Assembly (NCBI GenBank): GCA_030068075.1
Contig: CM057826.1
Location: forward strand, 60,609,312 to 60,673,311
Length of the DNA stretch: 64,000 bases
Source: Paguma larvata
Taxonomy: Eukaryota; Chordata; Mammalia; Carnivora; Viverridae
Direction: 5' to 3'
A program made the translations under genes and the position numbers. The first letter of the stretch is position 1; each line of letters opens with the position of its first letter. Shown here one piece after another: positions 31,071 through 41,088 of this stretch. The notes under the pieces were generated by a model. It was not told the DNA's origin, searched no databases, and worked only from the letters and a program-made list of their open reading frames with translations.

Positions 31071-31270
31071 ACGAATCCAGCCTCCATGTGCCAGGGACAC
31101 CTACTCCGTGTTTGACCTCACGTCGGGCGGGAGGAAAGCGGCACGGTGCTGGCATCCAGGAACGGTCAGGACCTAGTGTCCTAGGAAAGAAAGGCAAGTA
31201 GACACTTGCCACCGGGCTTGATAAATAAGTACGAGTGACGAAAGTCCACGCGGACTACAGTGATTTAACC
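31071..31270 (-). mobile_element. LINE2-like relic (antisense)
   Basis: tatttatcaaacgggtgaacg, catgtgccagggacacctactccgtg and gataaataagtacgagtgacg recall the reverse complement of the L2 3' end. Strongly diverged. Confidence 0.45.
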
Positions 31271-31314
31271 AACAGTTCAAGGATCCGGCTGCATGCCTGG
31301 TCTACCGAGGGGAA

Positions 31315-31505
31315 GGGAGATTAATGAAATCACTCAGACTGCTTGCCAATTAGCACTGAACTCCTCATGCTCTCTGGCCCTCTCGCTTGAAAGACTGCCC
31401 TTAAATAATATATTCGGAGAAAGAAATGGTCCTTTTCCCAACTTCAGAAGGAGAAATGGAATAAAGCCCCAAGAGCTGTCACGGCTCTTCCTTTATTAAC
31501 TGAGG
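31315..31505. promoter_or_regulatory. Non-repetitive AT-rich block, possible conserved non-coding element
   Basis: ggagattaatgaaatcactcag, ttgccaattagcactg and ccttaaataatatattcgg contain homeodomain-like TAAT cores and a CCAATTAG motif. I recognise no repeat in it. Conservation across mammals is the decisive test. Confidence 0.25.
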
Positions 31506-31974
31506 CCTCCAAGTAAACCCAAGCAGGGCGTTCATTAGACCTCAGGAATGGGGACTGTGTTTGGGGCTGGGTTCTAGAATTTGCTGAGCGCAGCAGAAGC
31601 CGCTTGGCCCTCAACACATCGGCAGCCCGGATAGATCCGCAACGGGGCTTGGAAGAGAAAGACAGGCTCAGCCGTCTGCTTGGCAGGGAGACCCAGAGAC
31701 ACGTTAGTTTTTTTGGTAACCTTGACTCCAGGCTGATGAGTTGATTCGGCAGGTCCTGCCTCCAGGACAGGGGGCTGCCCTCAGGTAGCTGGCGGTGGTG
31801 GGGGGGACCCTAGGGCTGGGGCAGACGGGGCTGAACCTGTAGGCACAGGAACACACCTGGCTGGGCCCATAAGATGCCGGTGCCTCCAAACCCATCAAGC
31901 TCAGTCATCCCCCCCCCCACCCTTGTCACAGCAATGGAGACTGCCTCCAGCCTAGGCTGCTGTGTACTGCTCGC
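31506..31974. other. Unassigned interval
   Basis: GC-rich, ordinary complexity, with a run of nine C at about 31910. No gene or element recognised. Confidence 0.3.
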
Positions 31975-32110
31975 CGGGGCCGGAGGCTGCAGACCTGGGT
32001 TCGCATCCTGCCTCTTCCACTCTAGCGGTCCGGGGGTCTCGGCCAAGTCTCTTTCCCTCTAAGTCTTAGTCAAATCATCTACAACACAGGCATCTGATAA
32101 GGCTGCCTTT
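31975..32110 (-). mobile_element. MIR-family SINE relic (antisense)
   Basis: gaggctgcagacctgggttcgcatcctgcctcttccactctagc, ggccaagtctctttccctctaagtc and aaatcatctacaacacagg follow the reverse complement of MIR. Confidence 0.75.
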
Positions 32111-32127
32111 CTATAAGGCAAAAGGCC

Positions 32128-32430
32128 AGAGGCTATCAAAATTTGATGCAGAAATTCCACACTCGAAAAGCACACACACGAACACACACGCACACACACA
32201 CACACAGGAAGTCGCAAGTTCTTGCATCAGTTTTCTAACAGTGGGGAACAGAAACAATGGGACGCTCACAGTAGAGGGTGTTTACAAATGTTGTTGTTTC
32301 CATGTTATGAATTCTTCTGCAGCTGTTAAAAAGAACAAAGTAGTCTTCTGTGTCTGACAAGGAAAGACCTCGAAGGTGTGTTATGAAGTGGGAAAAGCTG
32401 GTCTCAGATCAATATACGCAATTTGGCTCC
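32128..32430 (+). mobile_element. Old LINE-1 3'-end relic with an embedded (CA)n
   Basis: tatcaaaatttgatgcagaaattccacactcg, a CA microsatellite (32166-32207), then acagtggggaacagaaacaatggg, ctgcagctgttaaaaagaac and gtgttatgaagtgggaaaagctgg follow the 3' end of an old mammalian L1. Antisense partners of the same region occur at 37615-38665. Confidence 0.65.
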
Positions 32431-33629
32431 AAGACGAAAAAACACCCAAAAGCCCCAAACCTGCTGAGGTAGGAAGTCAGTTCTGCGACGGTGTGTGAGG
32501 AGGGACGGGGCCTCTGATCGTTCCTGTGCACGGACGGAGGGCCATTTTGGTCTCCGGCACAATCTCCCTCATCTTCTGCGGCTCACCCATGTCTTGGGAG
32601 GGGTGCCCATGGGGGGTCCAGGAGGTCACGGGGAGGGTGGGTTGCCCAGGTGAGTCAGCTGGGGGCCGACACAGGTGTTCGTGGACGCTGTGAGGGCCGC
32701 GGGTGAGGGGCACTGTTCGGTCTCCTGAACCACTTCTTGATGGTGACAACCAACGGTGCCCACTGCTATGGAAACTGGGCCAGCCGTCATGCGGAACCAG
32801 CCCCGGGCGAGTGCAGGTGGATGGTCCCCCAGGCTGACCCAGCTTCTGCCAGCCATCCCTGGTTTGGCTTCCTGTCCTGGTCTCTCTCTCAACCCGTGCC
32901 CTATGTGGTCCTTGCTTGTCACCTTCCTTCCCCTCCCCCTGCTTGTGGAAGCTTCAGGAGCGGAACAGCCCTGACCATTCATCTTTCTTCTGTATTCTTT
33001 ATTATTTTTATTTTATTAATTGTTATGTAGAAATTCAAAAGCCAAGAATTGGGTGCATGTGTTCTCTGCTCTCTCGTGACGATCGGTCCTGGGACCAGTT
33101 AAGGGATGTTCGTATCAGATTGTACGAACGGGGGACAGGAGCCCCCATCACAGAAGAAGGAAGGGGGCACTCTGATGACAGAAACCAAATTTGATTATGA
33201 CTTCCACTTCATTTCTTGAGGTCTATAATGCACAGAGAGAAGCACACGCATCTTTGGCCGCTCTTGGAGACTCCCTCCCCCAGCCCCCCCCCCATGCCTC
33301 CACTTCCTGCGTGTTTCATCTTGAGAGACACTTAGGTTTCAAAGTCCGTTCGTGGTCATCACTGATCTAGTCAGTGGCCAGTGTTCAAACAAAGCTCTCG
33401 GTCCCGTTCTCAGCTGGTACGATGCATCGCCTGGACGCTTGGACCCTGTGAGAGAATGAGGCTCCGCTCGGCTTGCTTGGGAGAGGCAGGGGGCGGATCG
33501 TGTGGCCTGCCCGTGGCATTTTCCTCCCCGGCTCCCGTGGTTCTTTCGTTTCACTACCAGCGCCCCTCTTCCTGCGCCCACACTCCACTCCCCACACGCC
33601 CCTGCCCAGGACTTCTTCCCAGAGCTGCA
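32431..33629. other. Unassigned interval
   Basis: No recognised gene or repeat over 1.2 kb. An AT-rich patch (33000-33030, tattatttttattttattaattg) and a C-run (33281-33292) stand out. Conflicting frames of 90-118 codons occur on both strands. Confidence 0.35.
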
Positions 33630-33780
33630 GAGATCTCTCTTCAAAGCAGGCACCGGACCACGTCACTCCCCCTTAAACGTCTTTGGTTGCCCCAGTAGTT
33701 TAGGGCCTCCGGGGCCTGCGTGGCCGCTCCCGCTGGTGTCTCCTGATTCCACCTGAACCTGACTTTCTGTCTGAGATCGC
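33630..33780 (+). mobile_element. LINE2 (L2) fragment
   Basis: ccggaccacgtcactcccccttaaacgtctttggttgcccc is close to the L2 segment 'atcatgtcactcccctgcttaaaaccctccaatgg'. The continuation is decayed. Confidence 0.65.
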
Positions 33781-34370
33781 TACGATGTCTCCCACGCGGG
33801 TCTTCTTGGTCCGAAAATCCGGGACCCCCCTCTCCGCTTGGGGACTCAGCACACCTCCACCCCAAGCAGATGAGCCTTTTTTCTCTGGGTGCCAAGCTTC
33901 TAAGGAGCTTCCAGGAGTTGAAGCCAAGAGAACGCAGGTAGCTGAGGCGCCTCCAACTGTTAGAATATGGCAGTGGAGTTGGGGTTGACTGACTTTCGAC
34001 GTGTGTGTTTACGAGAGTGGAAGGTTATTCATGCTCTAATCACCACCTAACCTCTCTGAAAATCTCAGAGTGTTCGCCGGCTGGTGCCCTGTGTTGGGGG
34101 ACCCGATGGCATTGCTCATGCATGGCCTAAAGCAATTGGACACACACCCCTTAACCTTGGCCTCCGCACCCCCATGGTGATATGGAAGACCTGTCTTCCC
34201 AAGAGACTTGCGAGCTGCGAGACGTCTTGCTGCCTCACCTCTTTGGCTAGGATCCCCCCCACCTCCTCCAGAAGGCCCGAGGCAGCTGGGAGGCTGTATG
34301 AGAGTTTGCGGTGGCGTCTCCTCACTCAGGCTGCCCTGGAGGCAGAGGCCACCAGCTCCACCTTGGGGAC
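33781..34370. other. Unassigned interval
   Basis: No element recognised. The 149-178-codon frames here run into the SINE at 34387 and are chance. Confidence 0.35.
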
Positions 34371-34386
34371 CAGAAGATTCATTCTT

Positions 34387-34583
34387 TTTCTTCTCTCGAA
34401 AGAGAGCGCCTGTGTGCATGTACAAGGAGAGGAGGGAGAGAGAAAGAGAGAGAGAGAATCCCAAGTAGGCTCCGCCCCCAGTGCAGAGCCCAACGTGGGG
34501 CTCTATCTCATGAAACCTGAGATCATGACCTGAGCCCAAGTCAAGAGTGGAACGCTTAACCGACTGAGCCACCCAGGCGTCCC
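34387..34583 (-). mobile_element. CAN-SINE of the 'gggattct' subfamily, with 16-bp duplication
   Basis: The body reads gagagaatcccaagtaggctccgcccccagtgcagagccc, i.e. the alternative subfamily, and the head ends gactgagccacccaggcgtcc. The A tail is eroded to ttttcttctctcg. CAGAAGATTCATTCTT flanks it exactly (34371-34386 and 34584-34599). Confidence 0.97.
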
Positions 34584-34619
34584 CAGAAGATTCATTCTTG
34601 ATCAGATAAGACCGTGTGC

Positions 34620-34917
34620 CAGGGTCCCCTCCTCCTGGAAGTGTCTCCCCACCCGGCCCCTTTCCCTGGTAACTCCAGTGCCATTCTGATGAGTAGCTAC
34701 ATAGCGTAGCTTTTTAAGGTACTTCCCGCAGTGTGCTTATCCATGAGTATTCCATACATGGGTGTCTCCCTCATGTGGCTATAAACACCCTGAGGGCAAG
34801 CTCTGTGTCTGTCTTATAAAAAGCGTTTGGCACACTGGCCATTAGCACAGAGCCTGGCACATCAGAAGGGCCCACCCAGTATTTGTTGATTGAATGGGCG
34901 AATGAATCACTGAACAA
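34620..34917 (+). mobile_element. LINE2 (L2) 3'-end relic reaching the true end
   Basis: ggctataaacaccctgagggcaagctctgtgtctgtc, attagcacagagcctggcacatcag and cagtatttgttgattgaatgggcgaatgaatc include the terminal GAATGAAT repeats of L2. Confidence 0.88.
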
Positions 34918-34934
34918 ATATGCCGCCGACGGCT

Positions 34935-35055
34935 TGACTTGGGTGACTCATACCTCTCTGAGCCTCAGTCCCTCCACCTGTCAAATGGACAGGACAACGA
35001 TTCCCACCTCCCTGAAGAGCTTCGAGCATGAAGCGAGGTCAGACAGCAGAACCCG
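34935..35055 (-). mobile_element. MIR-family SINE fragment (antisense)
   Basis: tctctgagcctcagtccctccacctgtcaaatggacaggacaacgattcccacctccctg is the MIR core in reverse complement. Confidence 0.8.
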
Positions 35056-35104
35056 AGCTTCCAGACAAATTGGCCAAATCGAACACGCAAGGCACGTTGA
35101 GACT

Positions 35105-35410
35105 TGCAACTGCTGTAACAGACACCATCGGCTTGGGGGCTGATAAACAACAGACATTCGTTTCTCACAGTTCCAGAAGCCGGGAAGGCTGAGATCAGGG
35201 GGCCAGCCCAGTCCGGCTCCAGGGAGAGTGCTCTTCCAGGTGGCCTGTCTGCCGGCTGTTCTCACATGGCGCGAAGAGGGCAAGGGTGCTCTGTGGGGAG
35301 ACTTGCATAAGGGAACCAGCCCTGTCCCTCCATCACCTCCCAAAGCTCTGCCCACTCCGACCGGCACACTGGAAGTCAGGTCTTGGCACATGAATTCTGG
35401 GGATCAGGAA
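35105..35410 (-). mobile_element. Old LTR-like fragment (antisense)
   Basis: gctgtaacagacaccatcgg, acaacagacattcgtttctcacagttccagaagccgggaaggctgagatcaggg, then gtgctcttccaggtggcctg. Same LTR family as 17411-18356, and in the same orientation; only the region inward of the LTR 3' end survives. Confidence 0.65.
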
Positions 35411-35573
35411 GTGTCTGATTTCTCCCCTCTTCCTTCCCACCCTGCTTCCGGGTTGAATGTCTTACCTCTGGGTGCCACCAACCCAGAATCTGCATTTCTT
35501 TCCACCTGAAACACAGAATATTCTCTATAACATGACATTGTTGGGCCAATTTAGCGGCTGGGCAAACATATCT

Positions 35574-35787
35574 TTTTTTTTAATGTTTAAATTTATTATT
35601 GAGAGACAGAGAGAGACAGAGCATGAGCAGGGGAGGGCCAGAGAGAGAGGGAGACCCAGAATCTGAAGCAGCCTCCAGGCTCTGAGCTTCAGCACAGAGC
35701 CCGACATGGGGCTAGAACTCACGAACTGGGAGTTCATGATCTGAGCTGAAGTCGGACGCTTAACCGACTGAGCCACCCAGGTGCCCC
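35574..35787 (-). mobile_element. Full-length feline CAN-SINE
   Basis: T tail, aatttattattgagagacagagag, purine tract, gcagcctccaggctctgagc, and head cttaaccgactgagccacccaggtgcccc. The flanks share only about nine bases (ATATCTTT / GTATCTTT). Confidence 0.96.
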
Positions 35788-35837
35788 GCGTATCTTTATA
35801 ACAGTAAGACTGGCCACTGGCCATATGGTTGAGATTA

Positions 35838-36030
35838 AGATTAAGCACTCCCTGTATGCCCGAACTCTAAGCATACCATCTCTTTAATCCTTAAAGCAAC
35901 CCTGTGGGATATTATTATCCCCGATGTCTGTAGGGAGCACGGGCATGAAGGAATAAGGAGATTTTCCCAGGGTCGCATGGCTGCTGGTGCCCAGGGTGGG
36001 ATCAGTCCTGGGTCTTCCTGGCTCCGAGCC
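35838..36030 (+). mobile_element. MIR-family SINE, near full length
   Basis: taagcataccatctctttaatccttaaagcaaccctgtgggatattattatcccc is a textbook MIR 5' half; gattttcccagggtcgcatggctgctggtg and ggatcagtcctgggtcttcctggctcc complete it. Confidence 0.93.
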
Positions 36031-36188
36031 CGATTCGGCCCACCGGTCCAGTGCATTGAGGGCTGAGGCTGCGTCTTACTCATCTCTGCCTCCTTGATGC
36101 CTGGTTCAGGCCCCGGCATAGAACAGTGTCCTGTCCCTCTTGGATGACACGGCCTGCCAGCCAGATTCACTTTATCATCCAGGAACAG

Positions 36189-36290
36189 AGGTTCCTGGCT
36201 GGTTCAGTCGGTAGAGCGTGCAACTCTTGATCTTGGGGTTGTGGGTTCGAGTCCAATATTGGCTGTAGAGATTACTTAATAATAAAATAT
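36189..36290 (+). mobile_element. Short carnivore tRNA-derived SINE (older subfamily)
   Basis: aggttcctggctggttcagtcggtagagcgtgcaactcttgatcttggggttgtgggttcgagtcc, then ggctgtagagattacttaataataaaatat. Box A- and box B-like segments are present (ggttcagtcgg, gggttcgagtcc). There is no CT-rich body, as in the short SINE type shared by many carnivores. Confidence 0.9.
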
Positions 36291-36518
36291 AGAAGAAGAA
36301 GAAGAAGAAGAAGAAGGAGGAGGAGGAGGAGGAGGAGGAGGAGGAGGAGGAGGAAGAGAGGAGGAGGAGGAGGAGGAAGAAAGGAGGAAGAGGAGGAAGC
36401 AGAGGAGGATGGGGAGGAGGAGGAGGATGGGGAGGAGGAGGGGGAGGTTTATGGGAGAAGGAGGAGGGGGAGGAGGAGGAGGAGGAATGGTAGCAGGAGA
36501 AAGAGGAGGAGGGGGAGA
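36291..36518 (+). repeat. (GAA)n to (GGA)n purine microsatellite grown from a SINE tail
   Basis: Begins directly after the SINE A-rich tail with about eight GAA units (36292-36316), passes into about thirteen GGA units (36316-36354), then a degenerate GGA/GAA/GGGGA mixture to about 36518. On the opposite strand this yields long Ser/Pro runs that are not protein. Likely highly length-polymorphic. Confidence 0.96.
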
Positions 36519-36869
36519 ATAGGCAAAAGCCAAGCAATTTCGGAGCCCCCAGGGCCTCAGAATCCCACTGCAGACCCTTTAGGTCCCCTGCTGCGGCTGC
36601 CGCTGGGGCGCGAAGGGAGCCTGCTGGGGTTCCGTTCTGCTGTGTCAGTCTCCGACCCGGAGAGGAGGGCCTAGGGGAAGCGGGGGTCCCATGTGCCTCT
36701 TCCCGCTGTCCTCAGCAGGCCTTTCTGAGCAGGGACCCAGTGCCAGGTCCAGGGTCCGTGCTGACGTGCCCCCTGCCTCAGAGAGCCGGTAGCAAGGCCA
36801 GAGCAGGAAACTGCGAGCCGCAGAGACCGCGTGAACACACGAGAGCCATCACGGCGATCAGATGAACCA
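36519..36869. other. Unassigned interval
   Basis: GC-rich, no recognised element. Part of a 389-codon antisense chance frame. Confidence 0.3.
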
Positions 36870-36980
36870 CCAAGGGTCTCAAATGCAAGCTCCGTGACAG
36901 CCAGGACTCGCCCTGCTCTCTGGTGTCTCCCAGGACTCGGCACAGCACTTAGCACAGCACAGGTGCTCAGGAAAGGTGAA
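36870..36980 (+). mobile_element. LINE2 (L2) 3'-end fragment
   Basis: caagctccgtgacagccaggactcgccctg, ctcggcacagcacttagcacagcacaggtgctcaggaaagg is the L2 terminal region. Confidence 0.65.
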
Positions 36981-37384
36981 AACTTTGAGCCAAAATGGTC
37001 CCGATCGAAGGCCCAGCGGGTGGCTGGCCTTGTGCTTGGCCCTTCACTGACTCTACCCGGCAACAAGCATAGCAAACAAGCCACGTCCCCCTCCCTCCCT
37101 CCCCACCAGGTAGGAAAGGGAGCAACAGGGCGGTGGCTGAACCACCAGAGGCACACAGCTTGTGCACGGCCAGGCCAGGGTTCCCAGCCCTCTCTGTCCA
37201 GTGCCAGAGCCACACCGCCTCTGAGACCCGCTGATGAATGCCTGTCACTCCCTGTGGCTCGAATTCTAACAGGTCCAGACAACCGCGTGCCGGAGAGGAA
37301 AGGGTTAACTCTGCCCGTTGCAGGGGGAGGACTGGGAGAAGGAAAGCAAGCCAGGGAAGACTTCTGATCTGTGTTGCCTCTTTG

Positions 37385-37560
37385 TTCTTGGCTTCTCCCT
37401 CCTCCCCCCATGCTGGCACTGGTTTCATTTGGATTCATTAAATGAGAATAAAAATTAATTGAATTTATTTGGGAAACTATTAAAAGGCTCAAGTCTTGCC
37501 CGGAGGAATAAACCACCAAATGGGGCCTATAGCTTGACGGTAAGAAATTTCTTTGTGATT
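37385..37560. promoter_or_regulatory. AT-rich non-repetitive block, candidate conserved non-coding element
   Basis: tggattcattaaatgagaataaaaattaattgaatttatttgggaaactattaaaaggctcaag combines ATTAATTG (homeodomain-like), TTATTTGGG and TCATTAAATGA motifs. aaaccaccaaatggggcc follows at about 37510. It does not resemble any repeat I know and stands out from GC-rich neighbours. It has the look of a developmental enhancer, but only an alignment to other mammals can show it. Confidence 0.35.
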
Positions 37561-37614
37561 GCACATATTTTAAGATAACTAATTCTCGAAGGCAGACCGG
37601 ATTTAAAGTGTGCC

Positions 37615-38665
37615 TTTCAGGCCCCATTCCCTGCTCCCTTCCCCCTTCCCGGCCATCCTGTTTTCTTCCAAGAAAGTAACAACTAATACCAGTTTTGTGT
37701 GTGTGTGACAATCCATACATGCTCTGTGTGCGTGCAAACATATAAATATATATTAGGTTTTCGCACAAAAGAAGGCATGTTTTGCATTCTATTCTGCAGC
37801 GTGGCTTACCTTTTCTCCTTTTTTGTCCACATCGGTTCATAAAGAATTTTCCGATTCTGGGGTGCCTGGGTGGCTCAGTTGGTTAGGCGGCTGACTTGGG
37901 CTCAGGTCATGATCTCACGGTCTGTGGGTTCAAGCCCCACGTGGGGCTCTGTGCTGCCGGCTCAGAGCCTGGAGCCTGCTTCAGAGTCTGTGTCTCCCTC
38001 TCTCTCTCTGCCCTTCCCCTGCTCATACTCTGTCTTTATGTCTCTCAAAAATAAATAAACATTAAAAAAAAAATCCCTCCTCCCTAGATCTTTAAAAAAA
38101 AAAAAAAAGAATTTTCCGATTCTTCTTTAAAATTGTCGTCCGTCGTATGGTTCTAACCACAATTTATTTAAACAATCATATCAGTATTAATAATACTAAT
38201 AATTATAATTATTCAAAGATAAAAATAATATTATGATAATATTAGTGGGCACTTAGGTTGTGTGAACCTTCTGACAGCACGACCCTGAAATACAGAATTT
38301 TGTGCCCATTTTGTTTTGCATAAGGGTGCTGGTAGAGCTGCCGATAAATCTTAGAAGTGTAGTTTCCGGATACATTTGGAGCACGAACGTGTGATTTCGG
38401 CAGGTAGAGCCAAAGTTCACTCCCTAGAGCGTGTGCCATCTTACGCGCCCAGCGGGATACATGTGTGTGCCTGCTTCTCCACAGTACCACCAGCACCGAG
38501 TTTTATCTAACTTCTAACTTCTTGATCCTTTTCAATTTGTTTGGTGCAAATAGCTTTTCGAGTTTTTTGGTCTTTTCCCACAAGTAAGATTTAGAATGTT
38601 TTCATTCTTTTTTTTTTATATATAGAACTACCTGAGCTTCTTTTTCTGTGGATCTCCCTATTGCT
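37615..38665 (-). mobile_element. Old LINE-1 3'-end relic (antisense), split by a SINE
   Basis: On the + strand: cattctattctgcagcgtggcttaccttttctcc, then after the SINE ttctttaaaattgtcgtccgtcgtatggttctaaccacaatttatttaaacaatc, gataaatcttagaagtgtag, and gtgtgtgcctgcttctccacagtaccaccagc. This is the reverse complement of an old L1 3' region. An AT-rich microsatellite-like insertion lies at 38190-38240. Confidence 0.75.
37859..38105 (+). mobile_element. Full-length feline CAN-SINE inside the L1, 18-bp perfect duplication
   Basis: ggggtgcctgggtggctcagttgg, caggtcatgatctcacggtctgtgggttcaagcccc, gagcctggagcctgcttcag, CT tract, aaaaataaataaacatt. The tail is double: a first A run, then an unrelated tccctcctccctagatc, then a second A run before the duplication. 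AAAGAATTTTCCGATTCT flanks it exactly (37841-37858 and 38106-38123). Confidence 0.98.
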
Positions 38666-38901
38666 TGATGGCGAGGCTTCGGAGGGGCTGCAGTGGTAGA
38701 CGGAGTGTCATCTGTTTGGTTGGTGGCGTTTTCTGTGCTTCCGCGAAGAGGAGTCAGGTTCTGCTCACGACTCATCAGTGAAACCTTCTTGGGAGATCAA
38801 CCGCTGGCCTTGACTTTGCCATGGAGGCTGGACGTGGGGGAGGAGAGAGCCCAGGCTTTCACAGTTCACACACCTGGCCTCCGATCTCAGCGTTTTCACC
38901 A
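38666..38901. other. Unassigned short interval
   Basis: No element or exon recognised. Confidence 0.3.
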
Positions 38902-39292
38902 TGAGGGGTTGAATTGTGTTTCCCCCCGATTCACATATTGAAGTTCTAACCTCCAGTATCGCAGAATGGGACTGTGTTTGGAAATAGGGTTTTTAAAGAA
39001 GTGATTCATTAAAATGGGGCTGTTCGTGTGGACCGTAATTCAACATGTCTGGTGTCCTTATAGAAAGCAAAACTCGGACCCAGAGATATGAGCAGAGGGA
39101 AGACGGCCATCTATAAAGGCAAGGAGAGAGGTCTGGAATAGATTTTCTGTCACCAACCTCAGGAGGGAACAACCTGTTTACATCTTGATTTTGGACTTAG
39201 AACCTCCAGAACTATAAATAAAATACATTTCTGTTGTGTTAAGCCACCAAGTCTCCGGTACTTAGCTACAACAGCCCTGGCAAAAGAATACA
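38902..39292 (+). mobile_element. Solo LTR-like element (MLT/MaLR-like, sense), near full length
   Basis: Starts tgaggggttgaattgtgtttcc, continues ctccagtatcgcagaatgggactgtgtttgg, tgtctggtgtccttatagaaagc, gcagagggaagacggccatctataaaggcaaggagagagg, and ends cttagaacctccagaactataaataaaatac, ctacaacagccctggcaaaagaataca. TG and CA ends and an AATAAA-like signal fit an LTR. No internal retroviral sequence flanks it. Confidence 0.85.
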
Positions 39293-40129
39293 CTCACCCC
39301 TGGCGGTGGCGGGGGGCGGGGGGGTCACCTCCCAGAGACTATTGCCACACCCACCAAAGCGTGGTAATGAGCCCTTACAAAATGGAGGCAATGAGCCCTT
39401 CTTCACAGATGACTGTAAGTACGAAGCTATTGTCAGTGGCTCGATGCTTCCACTCTGAGAGGTTTGAGTCTACTCCCTGGCAGGCCCAGAAGACCAAACC
39501 AGAAGTTTGGATCCTAAGAAGGAATTGACTTTAGCCACCAAAGAGATTTCCGAGCGTCTTATATATCTAAGGTCAAGGCCATTCGGCAGAGGGGACGCTC
39601 TGATGTCTGGGTTCTCTCTCACTCCCGCCATACGTTGGAGATCTCTTAACCTTTCCTGGCCTCAAATGGGGAGACGAGTGGACACAACGGTCTCTAAGGA
39701 GACCCTGATTCTAACGTTCTGGACTTTGCTTTGACGAAGATAAGCAGACAAATCTACTCATTCTCGGCAAACGGTGCTGTACAAAGACGTCCACAAATTT
39801 TCCCAGAGCTGATGCTTCCCTGGAAAGAGAGTCCCAGAGGAATGACTTGGAGAGAGGAAGCCCATAAATTTACCTATCTGTTTAGATAAACCACTCTGTC
39901 AAAAAAAAAAAAAATACACTAATTGCTTACCTAAAGCTGCTGTAGTTACTCCGCGGTCCCTGCATTCTACTACCGGGTAGGTGGGTTAAGACACAGCAGT
40001 ATTTCTCTCAAGCCTTGGATGGCTCAAAATGTTGAGTTAGTTCAACTAATGTGTATCAGGCAATCTCAGGGGATGGCACCCATACAGGGAGTCGCCCTGA
40101 GCCAGCAGAGCCCCGGCCCTGTTCCATGC
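39293..40129. other. Unassigned interval with a G-rich cluster
   Basis: ggcggtggcggggggcggggg (39302 onward) is quadruplex-prone. A weak antisense MIR piece may lie at 39645-39720 (ctcttaacctttcctggcctcaaatgg). An A15 run lies at 39901-39914. No gene. Confidence 0.4.
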
Positions 40130-40265
40130 CCACCGTGAGGCTTTGGATAAGTCGCTCCGTGTTTCTGGGATGACGTAATAATAGCATCTACGTCACAGGA
40201 CGGTGGTGGAGGGGCGTGGATTAGAGGGGACAGCAGGGCGTGAGGAGCTGGCACACAGGAAGAGC
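40130..40265 (-). mobile_element. MIR-family SINE fragment (antisense)
   Basis: aggctttggataagtcgctccgtg, gatgacgtaataatagcatctacg and ggagctggcacacagg follow the reverse complement of MIR. Confidence 0.7.
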
Positions 40266-40618
40266 TGCGGGAGAGGTGGCTGTTTCGTTTGCACAGTGGC
40301 GTGGCTTCTCAGGTGACCGTCTTAAGAACAAGGCTCCAAAATAGCCTTTTAGGAGTGAGAAGGTCTAATTAGTGTCTGGGCCTGCTGCTTCCAACGCAGG
40401 CCTGGTCTGTGAGTCCTCATCAATTACCCAGCAGCCAGGGGCCAGAGCGGAGCCCGTCACACTGCAGGGGTGGGAGAGGGAGAGTAGAAGGAGCACAGGC
40501 CTGAATGATAATGTCTGTCCCCTTTCCTCTCTGGGCCTCAGATTTTCCCTCTGGGGATAGAGGTGACCTCTGAAGCCCTGGTCAGTCCCAACACTCTGGG
40601 ATTCTAGCTAGCTGCTCT

Positions 40619-41088
40619 CTCTCCATTTTTTTTTTCATTTTTCATTTATCTATTTATCTTGAGAGAGAGAGGAAGAGAGAGTGCACGTGCAAGCAGGAGA
40701 GGGTCAGAGAGAGAGAGAAAGAGAGAATCCCAAGCAGGCTCCATGCTCAGTGCAGAGCCTGATGTGGGGCTCGAACTCATGAACCGTGAGATCATGACCT
40801 GAGTTAATATCCAGAGATGGATGCAGGTGCCTGAGTGGCTCAGCTGGTTAAGCATCTGACCTTGGCTCAGGTCATGATCTTATGGTTCTGTGGGTTTGAG
40901 CCCCATCTTGGGCTCTGTGCTGACAGCTCAGAGCCTGGAGCCTGCTTCAAATTCTGTGTCTCCCTCTCTCTCTGCCCCTCCCCTGCTCATGCTCTGTCTC
41001 TGTCTCTGCCTTTCTCTAAAATAAATATTTAAAAAATTTAAAAAAAAAGAAGAGAGATGCTTAACAAACTGAGCCACCCAGATGCCCA
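40619..41088 (-). mobile_element. CAN-SINE ('gggattct' subfamily) split by a second SINE
   Basis: Left part 40619-40823: T-rich tail, purine tract, agagaatcccaagcaggctcc, gtgagatcatgacctgag. Right part about 41052-41088: gatgcttaacaaactgagccacccagatgccc, the missing head. The outer duplication is TAGCTAGCTGCTCT / TAGCTAGCCACTCT (40605-40618 and 41089-41102). Confidence 0.95.
40824..41051 (+). mobile_element. Feline CAN-SINE nested in another SINE
   Basis: caggtgcctgagtggctcagctggttaag, tctgtgggtttgagccccatcttgggctctgtgctgacagctcagagcctggagcctgcttc, CT tract, aaaataaatatttaaaaaatttaaaaaaaa. It lies in the opposite orientation to its host. AGAGATG on both sides (40813-40819 and within 41051-41058) is a plausible short duplication. 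Confidence 0.95.

Noticed and set aside
36175..36537. Serine/proline-rich predicted protein
   Set aside because: It is the reverse strand of the GAA/GGA microsatellite and the neighbouring SINE.
36671..37840. 389-codon antisense open frame, the longest in the window
   Set aside because: Its first part reads through the antisense L1 relic at 37615-37840, and it continues through the AT-rich block and an L2 fragment. No domain and no codon signature; it is chance.
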